A stretch of DNA of 64,000 bases from assembly GCF_019511665.1 (NCBI RefSeq), contig NZ_JAEUAW010000006.1:124001-188000 (forward strand), in the 5' to 3' direction. The position numbers were made by a program, and so were the translations under genes. Of the stretch, positions 8,476-15,897 are shown piece after piece. The notes under the pieces were generated by a model. It was not told where the DNA came from. It ran no database searches and saw nothing but the letters and a program-made list of their open reading frames with translations. The DNA comes from Microbacterium jejuense. GTDB lineage: Bacteria; Actinomycetota; Actinomycetes; Actinomycetales; Microbacteriaceae. Each line of letters opens with the position of its first letter. The stretch's first letter is position 1.

Positions 8476-9252
8476 TCAGTTGAGGGCGCGCGTGCCGGCG
8501 GGCACGACTCCCCCGGCGTACAGCTCGGCGGCGAGGTCCTGCAGAGCCGTCAGGGCGACCCGCTGCGTCATCGGGCCGTACGAGATCCGCGCGACGCCGA
8601 GGGCCTCGTACTCAGCGGACGACAGCGCGCCCGGAAGGCCGATCACGCTGATCCTGCGTTCGCCGATGCCCTCGACGAGGCGGCGCGTGACGTCGGCATC
8701 GAGGATGCCGGGGACGAACACCAGGTCTGCACCGGCCGCGAGGTACGCGCGACCGCGCTCGACGGCATCCGCGATCGACTCCTCGAGGGGGCGGTCCCCC
8801 GCCCGCACGAACGCATCGGTGCGCGCATTGAGGACGAACGGCACGCCCTCGGCAGCCCCCGCGGCGACGATCGCCTCCACGGCGGCGACCGACTCGTCGA
8901 GCGGCCGCAGCCGGTCCTCGACGTTGGCGCCGACGACGCCGACGCCGATGGCGCGGCGCACGGTCTCGCCCGCGTCGTCGTAGCCGCCGTCGAGGTCGGC
9001 GCTCACCGGGAAGTCCCCTGCCGCCTCGACGATGCGGGCGAGCATGTCGAGCGTCGTCTCGAGCGGGATCCCGCCGTCCGGGTATCCGAAGGTCGCGGCG
9101 ATGGAGTGCCCGGCGGTCGCGATCGCGCGGGTCTCGGGGAGCGCGGCGACGGCGCGCGCCGACACGGCGTCCCACACGTTCACGACGCGGAGGATCTCGG
9201 GTGCGGCGTGGAGGGCGGCGAGGGTCTGTGCTTTCTCAGCCTGAGTCGTCAT
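8476..9252 (-). CDS. Isocitrate lyase / PEP mutase family protein
   Basis: The product has 258 residues. It follows the pattern of the ICL/PEPM superfamily: VNVWDAVSARAV at the start of the barrel, ATFGYPDGG, the metal-binding stretch SADLDGGYDDAGETVRR, GANVEDR, and LNARTDAF. The lyase KKCGH-type loop is not seen, so the enzyme may be a carboxyvinyl- or oxaloacetate-type lyase rather than isocitrate lyase. Substrate unknown. The ATG at 9252 is preferred over an upstream in-frame start because TAGCGT precedes it by 7 bases. Confidence 0.85.
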   Translation of the reverse strand: MTTQAEKAQTLAALHAAPEILRVVNVWDAVSARAVAALPETRAIATAGHSIAATFGYPDGGIPLETTLDMLARIVEAAGDFPVSADLDGGYDDAGETVRRAIGVGVVGANVEDRLRPLDESVAAVEAIVAAGAAEGVPFVLNARTDAFVRAGDRPLEESIADAVERGRAYLAAGADLVFVPGILDADVTRRLVEGIGERRISVIGLPGALSSAEYEALGVARISYGPMTQRVALTALQDLAAELYAGGVVPAGTRALN

Positions 9253-9259
9253 GGTTCTC

Positions 9260-9265
9260 ACGCTA
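9260..9265 (-). promoter_or_regulatory. -10 box TAGCGT, leaderless; decides start at 9252
   Basis: TANNNT match 7 bases before the ATG at 9252, with no Shine-Dalgarno. Confidence 0.55.
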
Positions 9266-9291
9266 GCGGCGGCCGCGACCACCGGGGCGGC

Positions 9292-9735
9292 TCACCGCGG
9301 GTCCAGCCGCCCGTCGATGTACCACCAGCGCCCGCTCTGGCGCACGAAACGGCTGCGCTCGTGCAGCTCCCCCCGGTCACCGCCGTGCCGCCACGACGCG
9401 CGGAACTCGACGACGCCGCGGGTGTCGCCCTCGGCTCCACCCTCGACGTCGAGGATCCGGAGGCCCGTCCACCGCTGGGCCGGGTCGAGCTCGAGGGCCT
9501 CGGGACGCGTGCCCGGGTGCCAGGTGGCGGTGAGGTATCGCTCGTCGCCGACGACGAACGCGGTGTAGCGCGAGCGCATCAGCCGCGCCGCGGACGGCGC
9601 GGGCGTTCCGCGCAGCAGCGGGCCGCAGCATCCCTCGAAGACGTCACCGCTCCCGCACGGACACGGATCGCCCGGTGCCGGCCGTGGGAACCCGCCGGGG
9701 CGCGCAGACGACGCCGCCCCCGGGCCGAACGACAT
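9292..9735 (-). CDS. YchJ-family SEC-C motif protein
   Basis: The product has 147 residues. The SEC-C zinc motif (DPCPCGSG, then EGCCGPLL) is at about residues 22-40. LMRSRYTAFVVGDERYL and TWHP follow, and the product ends in WYIDGR, as in the UPF0225/YchJ family with its NTF2-like fold. Function unknown; the SEC-C motif binds zinc and is shared with SecA. The ATG directly abuts the TGA of the DksA-like gene upstream, so the two are co-transcribed and probably translationally coupled. Confidence 0.88.
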   Translation of the reverse strand: MSFGPGAASSARPGGFPRPAPGDPCPCGSGDVFEGCCGPLLRGTPAPSAARLMRSRYTAFVVGDERYLTATWHPGTRPEALELDPAQRWTGLRILDVEGGAEGDTRGVVEFRASWRHGGDRGELHERSRFVRQSGRWWYIDGRLDPR

Positions 9736-10101
9736 TCAGACACCCGCCTTCTCGGCGCACGAGACGCAGCGCGTGGCGAAGGGCCGCACCCGCAGGCGCG
9801 CGAGAGGGATGCCTCGGCCGCAGTCGACGCACACGCCGTAGGTCCCCGCTTCCCAGCGGGCCACCGCCTCATCGATCTCGGCGAGCTCGCGCCGCTCCGC
9901 CTCCGCCAGGGCCACGGCGCGCGACCACTCGCCCGACAGGGTCACGCCCTCGGGATCGTGCTCGTCGTCCGCGACGTCGGAGCCGCGATCGGCGCGCAGC
10001 TCGGCGAGGGTCTGCTCGTTGGCGGCGAGCCGCACACTGGCGGTCTCGCGCAGTTCGTCGAGCAGTGCGCGCAGCTCGGTGCGGCCGGCGGCGGAGGTCA
10101 T
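9736..10101 (-). CDS. TraR/DksA-type zinc-finger protein
   Basis: The product has 121 residues. A coiled-coil N-terminus (about 1-80, LRALLDELRETASVRL, then ALAEAERRELAEIDEAVARWE) is followed by a four-cysteine zinc finger, CVDCGRG then CVSCAEKA. This is the layout of actinobacterial DksA homologues, which bind RNA polymerase through the secondary channel. Whether this member replaces (p)ppGpp signalling as reported for other actinobacterial DksA-like proteins is not visible. TAGTCT lies 6 bases before the ATG, so it is probably leaderless. Confidence 0.85.
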   Translation of the reverse strand: MTSAAGRTELRALLDELRETASVRLAANEQTLAELRADRGSDVADDEHDPEGVTLSGEWSRAVALAEAERRELAEIDEAVARWEAGTYGVCVDCGRGIPLARLRVRPFATRCVSCAEKAGV

Positions 10102-10107
10102 CGCACG

Positions 10108-10113
10108 AGACTA
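10108..10113 (-). promoter_or_regulatory. -10 box TAGTCT, leaderless
   Basis: TANNNT match 6 bases before the DksA-like ATG. The rest of 10114-10321 shows no gene. It holds a 10-bp palindrome at 10243-10252 that I do not interpret. Confidence 0.55.
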
Positions 10114-10321
10114 CGCCCGCATGCGCTCCGAGCGGGCGCGCCGCGCGCCCCGCCGCGGATGTGAGCGGTTCCAGGAGGTGCACGGCGCGCGTCGAGCCTT
10201 CATGTGGCGGCGCCATAGCCTTCTCACAGCGACGGTTGGGAGTGTGATCACAACATCGCGGCGGGCATCCCCCGGGTCCGCCGCGATCCCCCCGCAGGGC
10301 GCCGCGTCGCGCGGGACCCCA

Positions 10322-10350
10322 CCTCGTGCCCGACCCCGGAGGGCACGAGG
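10322..10350 (-). terminator. Hairpin terminator after nonulosonic acid operon
   Basis: A perfect 10-bp stem (10322-10331 with 10341-10350) with a 9-base loop starts 7 bases after the last stop of the four-gene operon. Confidence 0.7.
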
Positions 10351-10357
10351 GGCGGTC

Positions 10358-11722
10358 TCATCGACCCGCCCGGAGCCGGCGATCCGCATCCCCCCGGACG
10401 AGATCGCCGGCTTCTTCCCCCTGCTCGGCCGTCGTGCTCACGGCCGCGCCCGTTCCAGCACCGGCGGCCCTCGACAGGGTCCGACGCGCGCGGGTCGTGA
10501 ACCGCACGGCCGCGCGGGCGGGAACGCCGACCGCCCATGCGACCGCGCCGGCGGCCGACGTGTCACTGCGCCCCAGCGCGACGCGCCGCTCCCACGCGTC
10601 GCGCAGCGCCCCGCCGCGTCGTGCCAGCGGCGCCCGCGGCGGCAGGGTGCCGGCCGCCCGGCGCGCGACGAGCCGGGCCACCGCGTCGGTCCAGTCGTCG
10701 TCGGCGGGCGGGTGGAAGTAGTTCTCGTCCAGCCATTCCGGATCGGGATGCCGGAACCTCCGCGCGATCACGTCTGCCTCTCCCGCGAGAAGGTCCGCGT
10801 CGGCGAGGGTCTCGTTGATGAGCCGCGCCGACACCCCGAACATGTCGAGCGCGATGACGGGGATGCCGCGGGCGATCGCCTCGATCGCCGCCGTCGAGCT
10901 GACCGTCACGAGTCCTTCGGCGCTCTCCAGCGCGCGGCCCATCGGCTCCGTCGAGGTGACGAGGTTCACCGGCAGCGGTCCGAGCGAGGCGAGCAGCTCG
11001 GGGTACCCGTCCTGCTCGACGTGCGTCTGGTGCTCGCCGGCGGCCGCGCGCAGCTTCACCACGACGCGACGCGCCGGGTCGGCTTCGGCGGCGGCGACCA
11101 GCATGCGGGCTACCCGCAGGCGGTCTTCGCGAGCGGCCGGGACCTTCGCCTGCGTCGCGAACACGAGATCCGATCCGCGCGGAGCTGTCACGCCTGGCGC
11201 GGCCGACGCCCCGCGGGCGAACGGCAGTGTCGCCAGGGCGTAGCGGTGCGCGTAGCCGGTGCGCGCCGACAGCGCGCCGAACTCGCGCAGCTCGCGCCGG
11301 GAATGCACCACGAACAGGTCGCACTGCAGGCGGTAGAGCACGGCCTTGCGCGTCGCGGGGATCGAGATGCCCGGCAGCCCCGTCACCAGCACGGGTCGCG
11401 GATCCAGCCGCGCGATCTCACGCGCCAGCACCCGCACGAGCGGCCCGCGTGCGCCGAGCAGCACGGCGTCCGGCCGCAGCTGCCGCACCCGCGCCGTCAG
11501 CGCGGCGTACGAGATGCGCTCCACGCGGGCGTGCGGCAGCCCGCTGCCGGCCAGCGCCGCCTCGAGCTGCGTGTCGCTGACCACCACGGGCGTGTCGAGG
11601 ACGAGGAGTGCGGCATCCACCCCCGCGCCTTCCGCCCCGAGGAGGGCGGCCGCCCACTTCACGTACGAGTCCGTGTCGGCGATCGCGACGATGCGGGGCG
11701 CGCGCCCGCCCGCCCCCGTCAC
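10358..11722 (-). CDS. DUF6716-like putative glycosyltransferase
   Basis: The product has 454 residues from the GTG at 11722, which overlaps the neuB stop as GTGA. The frame runs much further upstream without a stop, but that part is antisense-like shadow of the neuA and neuB genes. The visible protein starts with a Rossmann-like VAIADTDSYVKWAAALL. It later has KLRAAAGEHQTH, a GT-B-like VTVSSTAAIEAIARGIPVIALD near residue 280, and a basic Ala/Arg-rich tail. The SSTA...E..G.P.I motif is typical of nucleotide-sugar sites in GT-B transferases. I recall this family being named DUF6716 in actinobacterial genomes beside neuB/neuA. It probably transfers the nonulosonic acid or an adjacent sugar. Confidence 0.72.
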   Translation of the reverse strand: MTGAGGRAPRIVAIADTDSYVKWAAALLGAEGAGVDAALLVLDTPVVVSDTQLEAALAGSGLPHARVERISYAALTARVRQLRPDAVLLGARGPLVRVLAREIARLDPRPVLVTGLPGISIPATRKAVLYRLQCDLFVVHSRRELREFGALSARTGYAHRYALATLPFARGASAAPGVTAPRGSDLVFATQAKVPAAREDRLRVARMLVAAAEADPARRVVVKLRAAAGEHQTHVEQDGYPELLASLGPLPVNLVTSTEPMGRALESAEGLVTVSSTAAIEAIARGIPVIALDMFGVSARLINETLADADLLAGEADVIARRFRHPDPEWLDENYFHPPADDDWTDAVARLVARRAAGTLPPRAPLARRGGALRDAWERRVALGRSDTSAAGAVAWAVGVPARAAVRFTTRARRTLSRAAGAGTGAAVSTTAEQGEEAGDLVRGDADRRLRAGR

Positions 11723-12591
11723 GCGGGGACGCGGCGCAGCTTCGCCATGGGCGCGAGTTCGCCGGGGTACACGCGCTTGACGCCGTCGCCGAGAGCCGCC
11801 TCGATCACGCGGATGTCGCGCACGAGGTTCTTGAAGCCCGCGGGTTCGAGCGACGCGGCATGGTCGGAGCCCCACATCGTGCGGTCGAGCGTGATGTGAC
11901 GCTCGACGGCGACCGCACCCAGGGCGACCGCGGCGATCGAGATCTGCAGACCGCGCTCGTGACCGGAGTAGCCGACCGGCACACCCGGATACCGGTCGCG
12001 CAGCGACGGGATCATGCGCAGGTTCGCCTCTTCGGGCTCCATCGGGTAGGTCGAGGTCGCGTGCATCAGCACGAGCCGGTCGGTGCCCAGCACGTCGATC
12101 GCCGCGTCGATCTGCTCCGTCGTCGACATGCCGGTCGACAGGATGACCGGCTTGCCGGTCTCGCGCAGCGCCTGCAGCAGCTCGCGGTCTGTGAGCGAGG
12201 CCGACGCGACCTTGTGGGCGACGACGCCGAGGTCCTCGAGGAACGCCACGCTCGGCACGTCCCACGGCGACGCGAACCACTCCAGCCCGCGCAGCAGGGC
12301 GTGATCGGAGATCTCGATGTACTGGTCGCGGTCGAACTCGACGCGCTTGCGGTACTCGAAGTACGTCATGGTGCCCCACGGCGTCTCGCGCGGCACGTCG
12401 CGCATGTGCTCGGGGGTGGCGATCTCGGGCGTGCGCTTCTGGAACTTCACGGCGTCGGCGCCGGCATCTGCAGCCACGTCGATGAGCTGCTTGGCGAGCT
12501 CGACGTCGCCGTTGTGGTTGAGCCCGATCTCGGCGATCACGTACGCGGGGCGTCCGCCCCCGACGACGCGGGATCCGATCGTGACGGTCAT
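11719..12591 (-). CDS. NeuB-type nonulosonic acid synthase, no C-terminal SAF domain
   Basis: The product has 290 residues. NeuB enzymes condense phosphoenolpyruvate with a six-carbon sugar to make a nine-carbon acid. Motifs of the TIM barrel are all present: YVIAEIGLNHNGD, DAVKFQKR, FASPWD, VILSTGMST, LMHATSTYP and GYSGHE near residue 205, then ERHITLD and GSDHAASLEP. The protein ends about 45 residues after that, so the antifreeze-like (SAF) domain that normally closes the partner's active site is missing. The start overlaps the upstream stop as ATGA. Product could be Neu5Ac, Kdn or another member. Class sure; exact sugar unknown. Confidence 0.88.
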   Translation of the reverse strand: MTVTIGSRVVGGGRPAYVIAEIGLNHNGDVELAKQLIDVAADAGADAVKFQKRTPEIATPEHMRDVPRETPWGTMTYFEYRKRVEFDRDQYIEISDHALLRGLEWFASPWDVPSVAFLEDLGVVAHKVASASLTDRELLQALRETGKPVILSTGMSTTEQIDAAIDVLGTDRLVLMHATSTYPMEPEEANLRMIPSLRDRYPGVPVGYSGHERGLQISIAAVALGAVAVERHITLDRTMWGSDHAASLEPAGFKNLVRDIRVIEAALGDGVKRVYPGELAPMAKLRRVPA

Positions 12592-13796
12592 GATGCCTCC
12601 TGAGGGCTGGTGGGGTGGGGTGCGAGAAGAAGAGGGGATGCCGCGTCCCGGTCGGCCAGCACGCGATCGGCCAGATCGCGCACGGCGCCCGCACCGCCCG
12701 AGCGGTCGAGGACGACGCGAGCTGCGGACAGGACGAGGGGGTGCGCGTCGGGGACGGCGACGGGCCACCCGACGAGCTCGAGGCACGGCAGGTCGTTGAC
12801 GTCGTTGCCGAGGTACGCGATGCGCGACGGCGAGATGCCGTGGGCGGCCGCCCACTCCCGCAGCGCCGTCGCCTTGTCGTCCGCCGCCTGGACGACGTCC
12901 ACGCCGAGCTTGCGCGCACGCGCCGCCACGACGGGGTTCGTCTCCGTGGAGAGGATGAGCACCGGGATGCCGGCGGCGCGCAGGAGCGAGACGCCCATGC
13001 CGTCGGCGCGGCTGACGACGACCGACTCGGTGCCGTGCTCGTCGACGCGCACGGTGTCGTCGGTGTGGACGCCGTCGAAGTCGGTGACGACGGCATCCAC
13101 CTCCATCGCCGCGGGGCGGTCGACGAGCGACGCGATCGATCGGGCGAGCTCCAGCTCTTCGGCGGTGTCGATCTCGATCGCCGTGCGCGGCGGCACCTCG
13201 GCGATGCCGACGCTGCCGAAGAAGCGGTGGCGCGCGGCGCGGAAGCCGGCGGCGCGCATGACGTAGAACGCCCCGGTCTCGAGGTAGTGCGGGTCGCGGT
13301 CCTGCCGGCGCGGGCGGAACTCGAGGTCGTGGTTGACGGCGACCGCGGCACCTCCGACCCCCTTCTCCCACAGGAAGCCGTAGGTCTCGACGGCCGAGAA
13401 CACGCTGTCGCGACGACGCGAGCGCACCAGGTGCACGGCGTCGGTGAGTGCGGCCACGTCGATGAACGGCGACGTCGCCTGCAGGAACGCGACCACGCCG
13501 ACGTCGACGCGGCGGCGTTCCAGCTCGTCGAGCGCGTGCAGCAGAGCTCCCTCGGACGTCGCCTCGTCACCGGCGAGCTCGGCCGGGCGCTCGATGATCT
13601 CGGCGCCCCACTCCGCCGCGACGGCGGCGATGTCGGGGTCGTCGGTGGTCACCAGGACGCGGCCGATCGCCGCGCTGTCGCGCGCGGCTGCGACGGCTCG
13701 CGCCACGAGCGGCACGCCACCGACGCGCTGGAGGTTCTTGCGCGCGATGCCCTTGGATCCCCCGCGCGCCGGGATGATGGCGACCGCCTCGCTCAT
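12588..13796 (-). CDS. CMP-nonulosonate synthetase fused to KdsC-like HAD phosphatase
   Basis: The product has 402 residues in two domains. Residues 1-225 are a CMP-sugar synthetase: the nucleotide loop is IIPARGGSKGIARKNL, then LVTTDDPDIA, FLQATSPF and TGAFYVMR. From about residue 238 a HAD domain follows: VVTDFDGVHTDD carries the nucleophile and acid/base aspartates, LILSTETN is motif II and YLGNDVNDLPCL is the metal-binding GDxxND-type end. All expected catalytic residues are present. The order resembles vertebrate CMAS. It suggests that one polypeptide both dephosphorylates a 9-phosphate intermediate and activates the free acid (inference). The start overlaps the upstream stop as ATGA. 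Confidence 0.88.
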   Translation of the reverse strand: MSEAVAIIPARGGSKGIARKNLQRVGGVPLVARAVAAARDSAAIGRVLVTTDDPDIAAVAAEWGAEIIERPAELAGDEATSEGALLHALDELERRRVDVGVVAFLQATSPFIDVAALTDAVHLVRSRRRDSVFSAVETYGFLWEKGVGGAAVAVNHDLEFRPRRQDRDPHYLETGAFYVMRAAGFRAARHRFFGSVGIAEVPPRTAIEIDTAEELELARSIASLVDRPAAMEVDAVVTDFDGVHTDDTVRVDEHGTESVVVSRADGMGVSLLRAAGIPVLILSTETNPVVAARARKLGVDVVQAADDKATALREWAAAHGISPSRIAYLGNDVNDLPCLELVGWPVAVPDAHPLVLSAARVVLDRSGGAGAVRDLADRVLADRDAASPLLLAPHPTSPQEAS

Positions 13797-14707
13797 GCGA
13801 CGACCCCCTGCTCCCGAGTGCGGGGCGCACGGACGGTGCGCACGACCGCGCCGGTCCCGGCGAGGACGAGCGGCAGCGTCGTCGTCGTGCTCGACGGCAG
13901 CGTCAGCACCTCGAGCGGTTCGCGGGCCCCGGCGAGCACGAGCTCCACCGGAAGACCCGTCTCGTGCACCCGCAGTCCGGGCACGGTCGCCACGGCGCGG
14001 AGCTGTTCCGCGGTCTCGCGCCGGTGCGGCAGGTACACCGCGCCGTCGGCGGCGGCCAGGCGCAGCCAGCGCAGGTAGTCGACGAGCATCATGCGGCCGT
14101 CGACCGGCAGTGCGCTGCCCAGCACGATGCGCCGTCCGAGTTCAGGGGCCGCGGGAGCCGTGGCCCGCGTCCACGAGAAGTCGTGACGGCGCACGTCGAA
14201 TCCCTGATCGGCGAGGGCGTCCACGCGGGCCGCACCGAGGTCGAAGGCCGTGAAGAAGCCGGCGCGGCGCGCGCTCGCGCGGCGGTGCACGAGCTCTGCG
14301 GCGAACGGCGCCACGACCGTCGTGAGCCCGCGCTCCCGCACGGCGGGCCGCTCGTACGGCCGGCGGCCCAGCAGCGTGTCGGCGTACGCGACGGCGTGCG
14401 CGCCGTCGTCCAGGAACGTCACGCGACGCGGCCTCAGCACGGCGGCGGCGAGGCGGAACTGCCCCGAGAACCCGTCGCCCACCAGCCAGTGCCCGTGCCG
14501 TGCCAGCAGACTCCACGGGATGCCGAGGTACGGCTCCAGGTCGGCGAAACGCGCGCCGCGCGCCAGCAGCGCCTCGGCGGTGGCCGAGATCTGCGGCGTC
14601 AGCCGGCCCGCGACGGGCACCCTCGTCGAGTGGGCGTCCGCCCACTCCGCGGCGCCGACGAGCTGCAGCGGCGACTCCACCCATGCCAGCGCATCTTCCC
14701 GGCCCAT
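13793..14707 (-). CDS. Polysialyltransferase-like glycosyltransferase
   Basis: The product has 304 residues. It begins DALAWVESPLQLVGAAEW, the N-terminal pattern of the polysialyltransferase-like group (ESPLQ). Later it has VTFLDDGAHAV, then VYLPHRRET followed by HETGLPVELVL, resembling the H-x-R-E and G-x-P-x-E region of bacterial sialyltransferases of the GT52/POLYST kind. I infer transfer of a CMP-activated nonulosonic acid to a surface glycan. This is the first gene of the operon; the ATG at 14707 has a GA-rich GAGAGGGGG site close upstream. Its stop overlaps the next start as ATGA. Sequence similarity is judged by eye. Confidence 0.7.
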   Translation of the reverse strand: MGREDALAWVESPLQLVGAAEWADAHSTRVPVAGRLTPQISATAEALLARGARFADLEPYLGIPWSLLARHGHWLVGDGFSGQFRLAAAVLRPRRVTFLDDGAHAVAYADTLLGRRPYERPAVRERGLTTVVAPFAAELVHRRASARRAGFFTAFDLGAARVDALADQGFDVRRHDFSWTRATAPAAPELGRRIVLGSALPVDGRMMLVDYLRWLRLAAADGAVYLPHRRETAEQLRAVATVPGLRVHETGLPVELVLAGAREPLEVLTLPSSTTTTLPLVLAGTGAVVRTVRAPRTREQGVVA

Positions 14708-14865
14708 GAACGCCCCCTCTCGCGGCTGTCTCCCCACGGTGGGCGGCGGACGTGAACGAGGCGGGTGCCGACGGGCGACCGGCATCCGTCGCGCAGGTGA
14801 ACGACGGGTGTCTCCCGCGAGCGCGCAGGGCGTGAACCGGCGCGCACGGCGTCGGACGTGCATGC

Positions 14866-14871
14866 CAGGAT
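14866..14871 (+). promoter_or_regulatory. Possible -10 CAGGAT before exonuclease gene
   Basis: CAGGAT, one base from TANNNT, lies 6 bases before the GTG at 14878, the same spacing as other leaderless starts here. The divergent region 14708-14865 shows no other clear element. Confidence 0.35.
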
Positions 14872-14877
14872 GAACGC

Positions 14878-15801
14878 GTGACCGACCGCCTGATGCTGCT
14901 CGACTCCGCGTCCCTCTACTTCCGCGCGTTCTACGGGGTGCCCGACACCGTGCGCGCACCCGACGGCACGCCGGTGAACGCGGTGCGCGGGTTCCTCGAC
15001 ATCATCACCAGGCTCGTGACCACGTATCGCCCCACGCACCTCGTCGCGTGCTGGGACGACGACTGGCGGCCGCAGTGGCGCGTCGACCTGATCCCGACCT
15101 ACAAGACGCACCGTGTCGCCGAGGTCGTGGCCGGCGGACCCGATGTCGAGGAGGTGCCCGATCCGCTCGAGGTGCAGGTCCCCGTCATCCGCGAGGTGCT
15201 CGATGCCCTCGGCATCCGCATCGTCGGGGCGGCCGAGCACGAGGCCGACGACGTCATCGGCACGCTCTCGACGACCGCGACCATGCCGGTCGACATCGTC
15301 ACGGGCGACCGCGACCTGTTCCAGCTCGTCGATGACGCGCGCGAGGTCCGCGTCGTGTACACGGCGCGCGGCATGAGCAACCTCGAGGTGCTCACCGACG
15401 CCGCGGTCGTCGCCAAGTACGGCGTTCTGCCCTCCCAGTACGCCGACTTCGCGACGCTGCGCGGCGACTCGTCGGACGGGCTCCCGGGTGTCGCGGGCAT
15501 CGGCGAGAAGACGGCGGCCGGTCTGCTCGCGACGCACGGCGACCTGGCGGGCATCATCGCGGCCGCCGAGTCGGGCGAGGGCATGTCGGCGGGCGTGCGC
15601 GCGAAGGTGCTCGCGGGTCTGCCGTATCTGTCGGTCGCTCCTCGGGTGGTGGCCGTGGTGCGCGACCTCGACCTGCAGGTGCCCGAGCACCGGCTGCGTC
15701 CCCTCGACGAGACGGCGAAGGCGGATGCCGCGGCCCTGGCCGAGCGGTGGGCCCTGGGCGGCGCGATCACGCGCATCGTCGACGCGCTCGACACGGTCTG
15801 A
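14878..15801 (+). CDS. 5'-3' exonuclease, PolA-domain type (FEN family)
   Basis: The product has 307 residues and corresponds to a free-standing 5' nuclease domain. The fold is marked by LLDSASLYFRAFYG, VACWDDDWRPQWR and YKTHR. Metal-binding acidic residues are in AAEHEADDVIGTL and IVTGDRDLFQLV. The helix-hairpin-helix is GDSSDGLPGVAGIGEKTAAGLL. Such enzymes remove RNA primers or flaps; this copy is separate from DNA polymerase I. The start codon is GTG. It is divergent from the nonulosonic acid operon. Confidence 0.92.
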   Translation: MTDRLMLLDSASLYFRAFYGVPDTVRAPDGTPVNAVRGFLDIITRLVTTYRPTHLVACWDDDWRPQWRVDLIPTYKTHRVAEVVAGGPDVEEVPDPLEVQVPVIREVLDALGIRIVGAAEHEADDVIGTLSTTATMPVDIVTGDRDLFQLVDDAREVRVVYTARGMSNLEVLTDAAVVAKYGVLPSQYADFATLRGDSSDGLPGVAGIGEKTAAGLLATHGDLAGIIAAAESGEGMSAGVRAKVLAGLPYLSVAPRVVAVVRDLDLQVPEHRLRPLDETAKADAAALAERWALGGAITRIVDALDTV

Positions 15802-15816
15802 CCGCGCCCGACCTCA

Positions 15817-15846
15817 GGCGCCGTACTCCCGCGGGAGTACGGCGCC
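15817..15846 (+). promoter_or_regulatory. 30-bp perfect palindrome, candidate response-regulator operator
   Basis: The core is GTACTCC (15823-15829), CGCG, GGAGTAC (15834-15840), flanked by GGCGCC on both sides. Its centre is about 66 bases before the kinase start. A second, imperfect copy lies at 17805-17822 next to the third gene of the locus, which favours a protein-binding site over a terminator of the exonuclease gene. Confidence 0.6.
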
Positions 15847-15884
15847 CGCACCCGTGGCCGGACTCCTGGCACGGGGGCTCGGCG

Positions 15885-15890
15885 TAGCAT
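15885..15890 (+). promoter_or_regulatory. -10 box TAGCAT, leaderless start of two-component operon
   Basis: TANNNT match 7 bases before the kinase ATG, with no ribosome site. Confidence 0.6.
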
Positions 15891-15897
15891 CGAGCGC

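Noticed and set aside
10243..10252. TGTGATCACA palindrome upstream of the DksA-like gene
   Set aside because: It resembles half-sites of CRP-type operators but lacks the 6-base spacer, is single-copy in the window and is about 130 bases from the -10. Not enough to call an operator.
11723..13570. Upstream extension of the DUF6716-like frame
   Set aside because: This part is another frame of neuB and neuA; the GTG at 11722 with stop/start overlap is the sensible start.
10358..14707. Nonulosonic acid operon as a recent foreign island
   Set aside because: By eye the GC content and codon use match the surroundings, and no transposase, integrase, tRNA or flanking repeat is seen.
15817..15846. The 30-bp palindrome as terminator of the exonuclease gene
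   Set aside because: Possible, but a second copy of its core lies upstream of the SHOCT gene where no terminator is needed in that form, so the operator reading was preferred.
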